Below, piece by piece: positions 24,253-32,383 of a stretch of 34,658 nt of DNA. Under the pieces are notes generated by a model, which saw only the letters and a program-made list of their open reading frames with translations, ran no database searches and had not been told where the DNA came from. Every line of letters starts with the position of its first letter. Position 1 is the stretch's first letter. Both the position numbers and the translations under genes were made by a program. The DNA comes from Prosthecobacter sp. (lineage in GTDB: Bacteria > Verrucomicrobiota > Verrucomicrobiia > Verrucomicrobiales > Verrucomicrobiaceae), in assembly GCF_014879935.1 (NCBI RefSeq), contig NZ_JACSRD010000084.1, positions 1 through 34,658 of the forward strand. Reading direction: 5' to 3'.

Positions 24253-25863
24253 TCAAACCGCCACGCAGTGCACCTTGCTGATGCCCTGGATTTTCTCCAG
24301 TTCAGCGAGGACTTCGGCACCCGGCGTGGAGTCGAGCGTGAGCAGCGTCAGCGCCTTGCCGCCTTCCTTGTCACGGCTGAGCGACATGTCGGCGATGTTG
24401 ACCTGATTCTTGCCCAGCGTGGCGCTATAGGCGGCGATCATGCCCGGGCGGTCGATGTTCTCAATGAACAGCAGTGTGCCTTCCGGACGGGCCTCGATGC
24501 GGCGGCCGTTGACCTTCACGATGCGCGGATCACCGGCGAAGAAGGTGCCGGAGATGCTGGCAGCCTCGCCGCTGTCGTTTTTGGCGACGACTTCGATGAG
24601 ATCGTTGAACTCGCTCGCGTCGGTGAGACGGCTTTCGGTGAAGCGGATGCCGAGGTTTTCGGCCACGCCGTTGGCGTTGATGTAATTCACCTGCTCGGCA
24701 CCGACGGGGCGCTCCAGGAAGCCTTTCAGCACCGCACGGGAGATCAAGGTCGTGTCGCCGGTTCCCACTTTGCCGCTGTAATTGATGCGGACGACATTGC
24801 TCCGTGCAGGAGCGAGTTGCGAAACGAGGCGGCCGAGAAGCTCGCCGAACTTCAAGAACGGCCCGATCTCGGCGAGCACCTTCGGATCCACGTTCGGCAT
24901 GTTCACCGCGTTGACGACCGTGCCTTGCAGCAAGTGCGCTTTGATCACTTCGGCGATTTCAATGCCGACGTTTTCCTGCGCTTCTTCCGTCGAGGCGCCA
25001 AGGTGAGGCGTGAAGACGGTGTTCGGGGCTTTGAGCAGCGGATAATCGGCGGGGGGCGGCTCGGTCTCGAAGACGTCGAGCGCAGCACCGGCGATGGTGC
25101 CAGCGGTGAGGGCTTCGGCGAGCGCGGCGTCGTCGATGAGGCCGCCGCGGGCGCAGTTGATGATGCGGCAGCTCGGCTTCAGCGTGGTGAGACGTTTCGC
25201 ATTGATCATGTGCTTCGTCTCCGGCGTCAGCGGCATGTGCATCGTGATGTAGTCTGCCTGCACGATGGCGGCATCGAGATCCTCACAAAGGGTCACGCCG
25301 AGGCTCTCCGCGCGGTTTTTGCTCAAATACGGGTCATAGGCCACCACGCTCATGCCGAAGGCCTTCGCACGCTTGGCGAACTCGGCACCGATGCGGCCCA
25401 TGCCGAGCACGACGAGCGTTTTGCCATACACTTCGGTGCCCTGGAAGCTTTTGCGGTCCCATTTGCCATTCACGATGGTGGCGTGCGCCTGCGGCGTTTT
25501 GCGGCTGAGGGCCATCATGAGGGTGAAGGCCTGCTCGGCGGTCGAAATCGTGTTGCCACCGGGGGTGTTCATCACCACCACGCCACGCTTGCTGGCCACG
25601 GGGATGTCGATGTTGTCCACGCCGACACCGGCGCGGCCCACGACTTTGAGGTTCGGCGCGGCTTCGATGACCTTGGCGGTCACCTTGGCACCGCTGCGCA
25701 CGATGATGGCGTGGGCGTCACGGGAGGCCTCGATCATCTTGTCCTCGGCCTTCAGGTCCATGTTCACCGTCACATTGAAGGACGGCTCCGCCTTGAGCAG
25801 GTCGATGCCCTTGCTCGAAATGGGGTCGTTGTTGCCGGCGATGAGGATGTTGAACTTGGACAT
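24253..25863 (-). CDS. serA: D-3-phosphoglycerate dehydrogenase
   Basis: First committed step of serine biosynthesis: oxidises 3-phosphoglycerate to 3-phosphohydroxypyruvate with NAD, in the cytoplasm. The ATG at 25863 gives 536 residues, the length of the long type with two regulatory domains. Visible motifs are VVLGMGRIGAEFA (nucleotide binding), NCARGGLIDD (substrate Arg), FETEPP (catalytic Glu) and FTPHLGASTEEAQ (catalytic His). After residue about 320 comes the intervening allosteric domain (KVGTGDTTLISRAVLKGFLE). The C-terminal ACT domain starts near ENIDRPGMIAAYSA and usually binds serine as feedback inhibitor. The gene is divergent from the coiled-coil protein over 101 bp and converges with the hydrolase through a hairpin. 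Confidence 0.96.
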   Translation of the reverse strand: MSKFNILIAGNNDPISSKGIDLLKAEPSFNVTVNMDLKAEDKMIEASRDAHAIIVRSGAKVTAKVIEAAPNLKVVGRAGVGVDNIDIPVASKRGVVVMNTPGGNTISTAEQAFTLMMALSRKTPQAHATIVNGKWDRKSFQGTEVYGKTLVVLGMGRIGAEFAKRAKAFGMSVVAYDPYLSKNRAESLGVTLCEDLDAAIVQADYITMHMPLTPETKHMINAKRLTTLKPSCRIINCARGGLIDDAALAEALTAGTIAGAALDVFETEPPPADYPLLKAPNTVFTPHLGASTEEAQENVGIEIAEVIKAHLLQGTVVNAVNMPNVDPKVLAEIGPFLKFGELLGRLVSQLAPARSNVVRINYSGKVGTGDTTLISRAVLKGFLERPVGAEQVNYINANGVAENLGIRFTESRLTDASEFNDLIEVVAKNDSGEAASISGTFFAGDPRIVKVNGRRIEARPEGTLLFIENIDRPGMIAAYSATLGKNQVNIADMSLSRDKEGGKALTLLTLDSTPGAEVLAELEKIQGISKVHCVAV

Positions 25864-25964
25864 GGTGGTTTGGGGAAAAGGGCGCGCAGACTAGCCGCCT
25901 TTCCTCAGCGCTCAACTACCAATGCGCACTGGACAGAGCGAGTCGGGCGGGTTGAATAGAGGGC

Positions 25965-27218
25965 ATGATTTTGGCCCAAGTCCCCGGCATCGGCGAACCA
26001 GAGCTTTACGCGATTTGCGCAGTCGTGGCGACCGGGCTTCTCAGTTGGATCATTTATGCGGTCAAACTGAAGCGCCACCGCAGGGAAGCAGCCACCGCCC
26101 AGGAAAAACTGCGCGCCGAGGCCGCTGCGACGCTGAAGGCAGCCCAGGATCATGCGGCAGCCGATGCCGCCGCGGCACGAACCGCCGCCGGAGCGGCTGC
26201 GGCGAAGTTTTCCGAGCTCCAAGAGCAGTTCGGCGACCTGCAGCAGCGTTTCACCACGCATCGTGAGGTGGCCGAACGCCGTGCCAACGACGCCTCCCAG
26301 CAAATCACGCGGCTGGAGGGCGAACTGGCCGCCACGCGCGAAGTTGCCGCCCAGCTTGTTCCCACGCAATCCCGCATCAAGGACCTCGAACTGGCGCTTT
26401 CCGCCGAACAAGGCCGCGTGAAGGCGCTGGAACAGACCGTCGAGGCCACGAACGCCCGCGCCGCTGATTTCGAGCAGCGGATGATCGCGGCACAGGAACT
26501 GGTGCTGAAGCACAAAACTGAGTTCCAGGAACAGGCCGCCGAATTGAAGAAGGTGCGGGACGAACATGCCGCCTACGCCGCTGCTGGTGGAGCCGAGGCC
26601 GAGGTGGCGAAAGCCCGCGAAGCCCAGCAGCAGGCCGAGGGCAAGCTCGCCAATCTGCAGCGTGCCCTCAAAGCTGCCGAGGCTCGTGTTGAGATGGTGC
26701 AGAAGGAGTTCATGAACGCCGTCGGCGTCCCGTCCGCCCCTCTTTCCAGCAGCGCCGCCGCTCTTTCGGCCGGCAACGAGAAAAAGATCCGCGAACTGGA
26801 GGACAAGCTCGCCCAGGTGGAGGCGGAGTCCCGCAAGAAGGCCCGCGAGGACGGCTACAAGATCGCCGAACTCGAATATCGGCTCAGCGAGGCGGTGGAC
26901 AAGAACCAAACGGCAGTGTCCCAAGGCCGCCCACCGTCACCACCTGAAGAGTCCACCGCTGCCATTCCGACGAGCAAGGCCCCGCAGGCAGGCGAATCCA
27001 CCGCCTCGGCACCCGATGCGACGCCGATCACCGCGGAAGCACCCTCGACAGGCAGCGACACGTCTGACGTTGCGCCAGCCACCGTCGGAACATCGCCAGC
27101 AAGCGAAATGCCCTCGGCCGTAGAGGCTTCTGCCGTGGTCGCTGCTGCAAATGAGCCTCCCGCTTTGCCCGGCCCCATGGTCCAGATGGATCTGCCCCAG
27201 CCTGAATCGGCGACCTGA
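25965..27218 (+). CDS. Membrane-anchored coiled-coil protein of unknown function
   Basis: No family was recognised. The 417 residues from the ATG at 25965 begin with a single membrane helix (about 13-33, ELYAICAVVATGLLSWIIYAV) followed by a basic stretch (KLKRHRRE). A long Ala/Glu/Gln-rich coiled coil runs over about residues 40-320, with heptad-like repeats (for example RIKDLELALSAEQ). The C-terminal 90 residues are a low-complexity Pro/Ala/Ser/Thr tail. The layout would suit a cytoplasm-facing scaffold or a protein that links the membrane to another structure. It is divergent from serA, and the second PQQ-like propeller starts 89 bp downstream on the same strand. Confidence 0.8.
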   Translation: MILAQVPGIGEPELYAICAVVATGLLSWIIYAVKLKRHRREAATAQEKLRAEAAATLKAAQDHAAADAAAARTAAGAAAAKFSELQEQFGDLQQRFTTHREVAERRANDASQQITRLEGELAATREVAAQLVPTQSRIKDLELALSAEQGRVKALEQTVEATNARAADFEQRMIAAQELVLKHKTEFQEQAAELKKVRDEHAAYAAAGGAEAEVAKAREAQQQAEGKLANLQRALKAAEARVEMVQKEFMNAVGVPSAPLSSSAAALSAGNEKKIRELEDKLAQVEAESRKKAREDGYKIAELEYRLSEAVDKNQTAVSQGRPPSPPEESTAAIPTSKAPQAGESTASAPDATPITAEAPSTGSDTSDVAPATVGTSPASEMPSAVEASAVVAAANEPPALPGPMVQMDLPQPESAT

Positions 27219-27307
27219 CCCCCCACCTCCCGGCCTCCGTCTGTCCGCCATCGTCCGTGGTCAGTCGTGGCAATTTTTCTCCCAACACCCGCGTTCTATC
27301 CGCCCGC

Positions 27308-28600
27308 ATGAAACTCAGCCTCGCTCTTGCCGCCCTTTTCGCACTCACCGCCCACGCAGCCACAGACTGGTCCCGCTTTCGCGGGCCGAACGGCAGCGGC
27401 GTCGCCGAGACCACCGGTCTGCCCTCGGTGGTCGATGACAGCACCACGCTGTGGAAGGTCGAGTCCGGCCGCGGCTGGTCTTCCCCCATCCTGTGGGGCG
27501 ACATGGTCGTGATCACCGCGGAAACCGCCGCCAACAAGCGTGCGGTGATCGCGTTTTCATCGGCGAACGGCAAAGAATTGTGGCGCCACGAGGAAGTCTT
27601 TGTGCCGCACAATCTGCACAAGACTTACAACACCTTCGCCAGCAGCTCCCCCTTCATCGACGCCCAGCGCATCTACATCAACTGGAGCAGCGGGCCCGAC
27701 ATCCAGGCGCTCGCCCTCGACCACGGCGGCAAGCTCCTCTGGCGCAATGACAAGGTGGCGGGCTACATCCACGAGCACGGCACCGGCGTCTCCGCGTTGG
27801 TGGTCGATGGAGTCATGATCCTGCGCAGCGAGTTTGATGTGGAGAAGAACGGCAAGGACCTCACCACCGCACCCGAGCAGCGTGAGTGGAAAAGCTGCAT
27901 CGTCGGCCTGGACGCAGCCACGGGCAAGCAGGTGTGGAAGCACGAGATGCCCAACTGCCTGAACACCTTCTCCACGCCCGTGGTGCATGAGTTGAAGGGC
28001 GGCCAAAAGGAAATCATCTGTGCAAACACCGGCAGCGGCGTCATGGGGCTCGACCTCAAGACCGGCAAGCTCAACTGGCAGCACAATCCGGGCTACAGTC
28101 AGCGCTCCCTCGGCTCCGGCGTCCTCAGCGATGACTTCTACTTCTGCACCTTCGGCACGGGCGGTGGCGTGAAGGAGATCGCCGCTCTGGACCTGAAAAG
28201 CGGCAAGCCGAAGCCGGTGGAATTCGAAATTCCGAAAGGCCTGCCCTATGTCCCCTCCCCGCTCGTGATCGGCGAGCACATGTATCTCCTGGGTGATGGC
28301 GGCATCCTCCGCTGCGTTGAGTTCAAGACCGGCAAGGTTCTTTATGAAGAACGCGTCGAAGGCACCACCGGCAGCGCCAAGTTCTTCAGCAGCCCCGTCG
28401 CGGGCGATGGCAAGATCTTCTGTGCCAGCCAGCAAGGCGACCTCATCGTCATCAAGGCCGGTCCGAAGTTCGAAAAACTCGCCGCCAGCAAGCTCGACGG
28501 CCCCGTGAACTCCGTCCCCGCGATTGGCGACAAGAAGCTCTTCGTCCGCACCGCCACCTCCCTCTACTGCCTCGGTGCCAAAGGCCAGCCTGTGCCGTGA
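27308..28600 (+). CDS. Secreted PQQ-like beta-propeller protein, paralogue of the one at 14837
   Basis: A 430-residue exported propeller. The ATG at 27308 begins the signal (MKLSLALAALFALTAHAA), followed by TDWSRFRGPNGSGVAETTGLP, nearly the same opening as the protein at 14837-16186. Blade motifs include VIAFSSANGKELW, IVGLDAATGKQVW, VMGLDLKTGKLNW and ILRCVEFKTGKVLY. No cytochrome c or signal for a membrane anchor is seen. The repeats follow the BamB/PQQ pattern without the catalytic Asp/Glu set of true quinoprotein dehydrogenases, so a binding role is more likely than oxidation. Its only upstream neighbour on the strand is the coiled-coil protein; a J-domain protein follows after 172 bp. Confidence 0.88.
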   Translation: MKLSLALAALFALTAHAATDWSRFRGPNGSGVAETTGLPSVVDDSTTLWKVESGRGWSSPILWGDMVVITAETAANKRAVIAFSSANGKELWRHEEVFVPHNLHKTYNTFASSSPFIDAQRIYINWSSGPDIQALALDHGGKLLWRNDKVAGYIHEHGTGVSALVVDGVMILRSEFDVEKNGKDLTTAPEQREWKSCIVGLDAATGKQVWKHEMPNCLNTFSTPVVHELKGGQKEIICANTGSGVMGLDLKTGKLNWQHNPGYSQRSLGSGVLSDDFYFCTFGTGGGVKEIAALDLKSGKPKPVEFEIPKGLPYVPSPLVIGEHMYLLGDGGILRCVEFKTGKVLYEERVEGTTGSAKFFSSPVAGDGKIFCASQQGDLIVIKAGPKFEKLAASKLDGPVNSVPAIGDKKLFVRTATSLYCLGAKGQPVP

Positions 28601-28772
28601 GGTGTCCGGGCACCCAAGGCACGCCTTCGTGATCACTCGGGAGAGGTCCGGGTCTTTTCAGGCCGGGCTTAGAGAAGACTGACCTGACCCACCTCAGGAA
28701 ATACCCTCTCCTTGACTCCCATCAAAAGTTGACGGAACGCCTGATCCTGCCTTGGAAGACGAACACGGAAGC

Positions 28773-29945
28773 ATGCTGACGCACTACCAAACTCTCAAAG
28801 TGGCTGAAGATGCGCCACCGGAAGTGATCAAAGCCGCCTATCGTGCGCTCAGCCAGCAGCACCATCCGGACAGCAATCAAGAGAGCCAGGAGGAGGCGCT
28901 GCGGGCCATGCAGGCCATCAACGAAGCGTATGAGGCGCTCATTGATCCAGAATCGCGAAGCGCCTACGACGAACAGATTCGCAGCATGCGTGTTGCCGCC
29001 GCAGGCGGGTCGGAAGCAGCACCGGACCTGGCAGGCGGCACTCTCGTCAAAAGAGGAGGCCCCGACTCTGCGGCAATCGAAGTGCGTCCTCATCGCAGAC
29101 GCCGATCCCGGTCGTCCCGCCATCATCCGGACCATGCGCTGGTGCCGTCATCTTCCGAAGTTTATTTCCATTCGTCGGGAAGATCTCGCGGCGGCAGCCT
29201 CGTTCGCGCCGAATCAAGGCTTGCGCCGATGTTCACGTCGTCTCAATCGACCGCCATCCATGGACGGATGCTTCCACAATCGGCGGATGATCCCCAGACG
29301 CCAGCAACCCCGCCGGGACCCGGAAAACGTGGATTCCGCATGATCTCGATCATCATCACCGCGTGCGTGCTTGCCATGCTGCTCCTGGCTGGCCTCGTCG
29401 CTTGGCGGCTGGGGTGGGTGAATCGATTCTGGGTGTGGTTTCAACGAGAGCAGGCACTTGAGGCGAGCCGGGGCCTCGTCTTCGGCGGACGCAACGATGT
29501 CGTGCCGATGGTGGACCCCAATGAACGTCCCTACGACCGGCCTGCCCTCACCCCGCAAGGCCGTCCCTGGCCTGAGGAAACGGGCTACCTGCCAGGCACT
29601 GAACAACGGCACACTCAAGGTCGCTGCGAGGTGGTCGTCGATAACGTGCTGCACGATGCGGACGTGCACGTGAAATTGCTGGCCTTGCCGGCGGATGACG
29701 AAGGCGATCCCATCGTCGTGAGGGAGGCCTTCATCGCCACAAGATCACAGATGCGCTTCGAGAACCTTCCCCCAGGAAGATATGAGCTGCGTTACCGGTC
29801 GCTCAGCAGCGGACTCATCTTCCGGGCTGCCGCGCTCGAACTGTCGCAGGATGCGGCCAGAAACAGCTCATCCAAGACGGTGTCGCTCTACAAGGTCATA
29901 CCAGGAAACCTTCAGCGCCCGCTCATCGCCGAGGACGCCTTTTGA
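28773..29945 (+). CDS. Membrane-anchored J-domain protein
   Basis: A DnaJ-type co-chaperone, expected to stimulate an Hsp70 ATPase. The ATG at 28773 gives 390 residues; a TTG at 28752 would add only seven. The J domain occupies about residues 1-65, with helix II IKAAYRALSQQH, the invariant HPD at 31-33 and helix III MQAINEAYEALIDPESRSAYDEQ. There is no G/F region, zinc finger or DnaJ C-terminal domain. Instead a low-complexity linker leads to one membrane helix (about 190-212, SIIITACVLAMLLLAGLVAW) and a C-terminal region of about 170 residues that looks like a beta-sandwich. With that topology the J domain is cytoplasmic and the C-terminal part extracytoplasmic. A short CGCCTT/AAGGCG hairpin spans its stop codon, and the GYF-domain gene converges 6 bp later. 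Confidence 0.88.
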   Translation: MLTHYQTLKVAEDAPPEVIKAAYRALSQQHHPDSNQESQEEALRAMQAINEAYEALIDPESRSAYDEQIRSMRVAAAGGSEAAPDLAGGTLVKRGGPDSAAIEVRPHRRRRSRSSRHHPDHALVPSSSEVYFHSSGRSRGGSLVRAESRLAPMFTSSQSTAIHGRMLPQSADDPQTPATPPGPGKRGFRMISIIITACVLAMLLLAGLVAWRLGWVNRFWVWFQREQALEASRGLVFGGRNDVVPMVDPNERPYDRPALTPQGRPWPEETGYLPGTEQRHTQGRCEVVVDNVLHDADVHVKLLALPADDEGDPIVVREAFIATRSQMRFENLPPGRYELRYRSLSSGLIFRAAALELSQDAARNSSSKTVSLYKVIPGNLQRPLIAEDAF

Positions 29946-29951
29946 AGGCGG

Positions 29952-30761
29952 CTACCGCGTTGCCCGCTCTTCACGTTCCACCGCCACCACCCCATCATTT
30001 CGCGCGACGATGATCTTCTTCTGCCGGTCCGGCTGACGGCTGCGCAGAATCACCACATTCCCAAGGTCGCGATCCGTGTGACCTTCGCCGAGGTATTCCC
30101 AGCCCTGCCCTGGCACCTGCATCTGCGCCGGAAACTCGAGCACCCGGCGATCCAGCAGAATCTGTTCATCAAACAGCGTTTCCAGGCTCGCCGGATACTT
30201 TCCATCATGATCCGCCGCGTATTGCTTCATGCCGATCACGATCTGACGGGCGTTGTTGATGGCCTTGATTTGATTGCCCTGCGCCTGCACCGCATTGAAG
30301 GCCGGCACCGCCAGCGAGGCCAGGATGGCGATCAGCGGGATCGCCGCGATCATCACATAGCCCATCACCAGTCCGGCCACGGCCATGCCACGTCCCTTGA
30401 GCGCACCGGCCGATTTTTTGATCGCTGAAAGGCCCAGATGCCCCAGGATCACCGCCGGAATGCAGGGCAGCCACAGCAGCAGACCTAGGATCCCGCAAAT
30501 CAGGCTTCCAACAGCCATTCCTGATGTCTTTGCGGGTCCCGCAGGAATCGCAGCAGCCTGTGTGACGGGTCCAAACACCGGAACTCCAGACACGGCCGCT
30601 CCCGGCGGTGGAATCAGCTTCGAAAGCGGCTCCCATTCCGCCATCCCCTCGCACCAGCCGAGGTCGGTCCCGACGAGTTCACCCGACACAAGGCGTCGAT
30701 AGACCTCCTCCTTCTCAAAAGGGCCGGACTTCTCCCCATTTTTGGCGACGTGGTAATGCAT
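29952..30761 (-). CDS. GYF_2 / DUF4190 protein with a pilin-like C-terminal segment
   Basis: A 269-residue membrane protein from the ATG at 30761. Residues 1-52 are a GYF_2 (DUF4339) domain: MHYHVAKNGEKSGPF and GMAEWEPLSKLIP show the typical aromatic/Gly spacing, and it is thought to bind proline-rich peptides. Residues about 80-150 are a DUF4190-like two-helix segment (GMAVGSLICGILGLLLWLPC). The next helix, IPLIAILASLAVPAFNAVQA (141-160), and the following NQIKAINNARQIVIGMKQYA copy the N-terminal helix of type II pseudopilins, and DHDGKYPASLETL matches the pilin headpiece. No prepilin cleavage motif precedes it. Similar chimeras occur in Verrucomicrobia; the role is unknown. The J-domain gene ends 6 bp away on the opposite strand. 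Confidence 0.82.
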   Translation of the reverse strand: MHYHVAKNGEKSGPFEKEEVYRRLVSGELVGTDLGWCEGMAEWEPLSKLIPPPGAAVSGVPVFGPVTQAAAIPAGPAKTSGMAVGSLICGILGLLLWLPCIPAVILGHLGLSAIKKSAGALKGRGMAVAGLVMGYVMIAAIPLIAILASLAVPAFNAVQAQGNQIKAINNARQIVIGMKQYAADHDGKYPASLETLFDEQILLDRRVLEFPAQMQVPGQGWEYLGEGHTDRDLGNVVILRSRQPDRQKKIIVARNDGVVAVEREERATR

Positions 30762-31184
30762 GGCGTGACAGATGTTGAATGGAACGACGGCAGAATTACC
30801 CGATCCGCCCCTCGCGGCACAATCCCAAAAGTTCGTGTGATGCGATCAATCCCGCTCATGCCTAGGGCATACGCATGACATGAGCGACTGAGTATGGCGG
30901 TTGAGAGGTGGATGAAACCTTCACCCATCGTCCCATCGCCATCCATCATGCAAGACACAGGGGCCGACTGATGCGCGAAATGTGCACCAAGGTGCTCAAG
31001 GCCAGTCCGCTGAAAGGCTCCGTGCGCAGCAAGCGCAACCGTTGCGCCCCTGATCCCACCTTCCGCACCGAAATCACCCGCCCTATTTTCCACGGTTTTG
31101 GCGCGTAAGCCCTGCATGAATGCCCTGCTGACGTCATTCGCTCTTGATCCACATTGACTTCGGTCCGGAACCGTCGCCTCCTCA
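30762..31184. other. 423 bp without a credible gene; upstream region of the GYF-domain gene
   Basis: Short overlapping frames occur on both strands (for example plus 30908-31108), but none shows a family motif, signal or ribosome-binding site. The interval separates the small lipoprotein gene from the next minus-strand gene and must hold the promoter of the GYF-domain gene. A nested palindrome lies at 30854-30885. No tRNA or known RNA structure was recognised. Confidence 0.4.
30854..30885. promoter_or_regulatory. Nested palindrome upstream of the GYF-domain gene
   Basis: GCTCATG (30854-30860) and CATGAGC (30879-30885) are perfect inverted repeats, and an inner ATGCC-TAG-GGCAT palindrome overlaps the left arm. 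It lies about 95 bp upstream of the GYF-domain start on the other strand. It could be an operator for a dimeric regulator or a cruciform; there is no further support. Confidence 0.35.
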
Positions 31185-31409
31185 TCACCGGGAAGAACCC
31201 GGCAGGCGATAGCCATTTCCGGCACCATCAGGCAGGCGGATGCCGGTGCTGCGGCCGCGGGGATAGTGCCGCGCCTGATGCTCGCTGCGGTGGCCCATGG
31301 GATCCACGGTTTCCCAGGCGGCGTCAAACTTCGTGGCCATGCTGGTGGTGCAGGAGCCCCCCCAGGAGCACAGGAGGAAAAGAATCGCACGCGGGAGGGA
31401 GAAAGTCAT
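31185..31409 (-). CDS. Small putative lipoprotein, translationally coupled to the SMP-30-like gene
   Basis: A 74-residue product not recognised as any family. It starts at an ATG (31409) 8 bp after the SMP-30 stop codon, with TGAGG spaced correctly as a ribosome-binding site that overlaps that stop. The N-terminus MTFSLPRAILFLLCSWGGSC has a basic residue, a hydrophobic run and a lipobox-like GGSC, so it may be lipidated. The mature part is short, polar and rich in Gly, Arg and His (RSTGIRLPDGAGNGYRLPG). Third-base GC preference and the start context support a real gene, but length and the imperfect lipobox leave doubt. Confidence 0.5.
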   Translation of the reverse strand: MTFSLPRAILFLLCSWGGSCTTSMATKFDAAWETVDPMGHRSEHQARHYPRGRSTGIRLPDGAGNGYRLPGSSR

Positions 31410-31417
31410 GACCAGCC

Positions 31418-32290
31418 TCAGAAGTAGCCCTTCACCTTCACTTTGCGGCCGAAAATCTTGTCCCCGGCGGCGATGTAGAGAACATCGTGGTCCTTGCCCG
31501 CGAACTCGACGCTCACCACCTTTGATTCCGGCGTCGGTTTCGTGATGATTCCGGCCAGACGGCCCGCCGGATCGAAAATCTGCACGCCCAGCTCCGTGGT
31601 CACGAAGAAACGGCCGTTCGCCTCCGTCGTCGCACCGTCGCCGGAGGCGGTTTCCTTGCCCACCGGCAGCCACATCGTCATGAAAGGCTCTCCGCCGGTC
31701 AAAGTGCCGTCATCTTCAATGCGCCAGGCCCACACATGCTTCCCGCCGTGTTCGGACACCACCAGCGTGCGTTCATCAGGGGAGATCGTGATGCCGTTCG
31801 GCTTCTGCACCTTCCCGGCATCAGCCACGACATGCTTCTTGTCCTTCGTGATCAGGTGCACGCTCAACGTCGGCGTCTCGGTGAAGTAAAGATTCCCCGT
31901 CTTGCTCACTACCAGGTCATTGCACTTCACCCCGGTCAGCAGCACCTCCACCTCCCCCTTCATCGTGATGGCGATGATGCGCTGCTCTTTGTTGTGGCAG
32001 GCGTAAAAGCGGCCGTCAGGACCGATCTGCAGGCCGCTGATGCCCGGGAGGTTGTCGAGAAACAAGTCTGTCTTCCCGGTCGCCACATCCAGCATGTAGA
32101 TCCCCTTCCCGGCCTTCACATCCGTGAAGAACAGATTGCCTTCCTTGTCACAGCAAAGGCCGTCCGTGAAGGTGAAGCCGCCCGCCGCCTCCTTCCAGGG
32201 CTCGCCCTCGACCAGGTAGTCGTGGAGGGAGGTGTCTTGCGCCAGAGAGGTGGAAACGAGGAGGCTGAGAATCAAAAGAGTGTGTTTCAT
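31418..32290 (-). CDS. SMP-30/gluconolactonase-like secreted propeller
   Basis: Six-bladed beta-propeller of the SMP-30/gluconolaconase/LRE family, metal-dependent lactone or ester hydrolases. The ATG at 32290 gives 290 residues and a signal peptide (MKHTLLILSLLVSTSLAQ); nearby ATGs at 32296 and 32314 would only extend it. Family landmarks are FTFTDGLCCDKEGNLFFTD (metal-binding region), GPDGRFYACHNKEQRI, VVSKTGNLYFTET and KPNGITISPDERTLVVSE, which contain the conserved Asn/Asp positions. In PVC bacteria this domain is often encoded next to, or fused with, an esterase like the gene directly upstream. Together they may cleave an ester or lactone-bearing sugar acid in the periplasm; the substrate is unknown. 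Confidence 0.9.
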   Translation of the reverse strand: MKHTLLILSLLVSTSLAQDTSLHDYLVEGEPWKEAAGGFTFTDGLCCDKEGNLFFTDVKAGKGIYMLDVATGKTDLFLDNLPGISGLQIGPDGRFYACHNKEQRIIAITMKGEVEVLLTGVKCNDLVVSKTGNLYFTETPTLSVHLITKDKKHVVADAGKVQKPNGITISPDERTLVVSEHGGKHVWAWRIEDDGTLTGGEPFMTMWLPVGKETASGDGATTEANGRFFVTTELGVQIFDPAGRLAGIITKPTPESKVVSVEFAGKDHDVLYIAAGDKIFGRKVKVKGYF

Positions 32291-32301
32291 GGGCATCAAA
32301 A

Positions 32302-32377
32302 GTTCACGGTTCACGATTCGCTGTTGGAAGAAACGCGTTCGCGGAGAACTGGGAACAGCGAACCCCGAACAGCGGAC
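32302..32377. repeat. Inverted repeat between esterase and SMP-30 genes
   Basis: The left arm 32309-32325 (ends TTCGCTGTT) pairs with 32354-32370 (begins AACAGCGAA), with 14 of 17 positions matching. Weaker pairing extends outward to 32302 and 32377. The element begins 6 bp after the esterase stop codon and ends close to the SMP-30 start. It may modulate the relative expression of the two genes, or be a dispersed palindromic element. Confidence 0.5.
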
Positions 32378-32383
32378 GGTTTG

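Noticed and set aside
24268-25959. A 563-codon plus-strand frame opposite serA
   Set aside because: It is antisense to an unambiguous phosphoglycerate dehydrogenase and shows no domain.
14837-28600. The two PQQ-like proteins considered as quinoprotein dehydrogenases
   Set aside because: They lack a cytochrome domain, and no catalytic residue set of true PQQ dehydrogenases was visible; only blade repeats are present.
30614-31390. A 258-codon minus-strand frame covering the gap upstream of the GYF-domain gene
   Set aside because: It overlaps the GYF gene start in another frame and the small lipoprotein gene; no signal, motif or ribosome site supports it.
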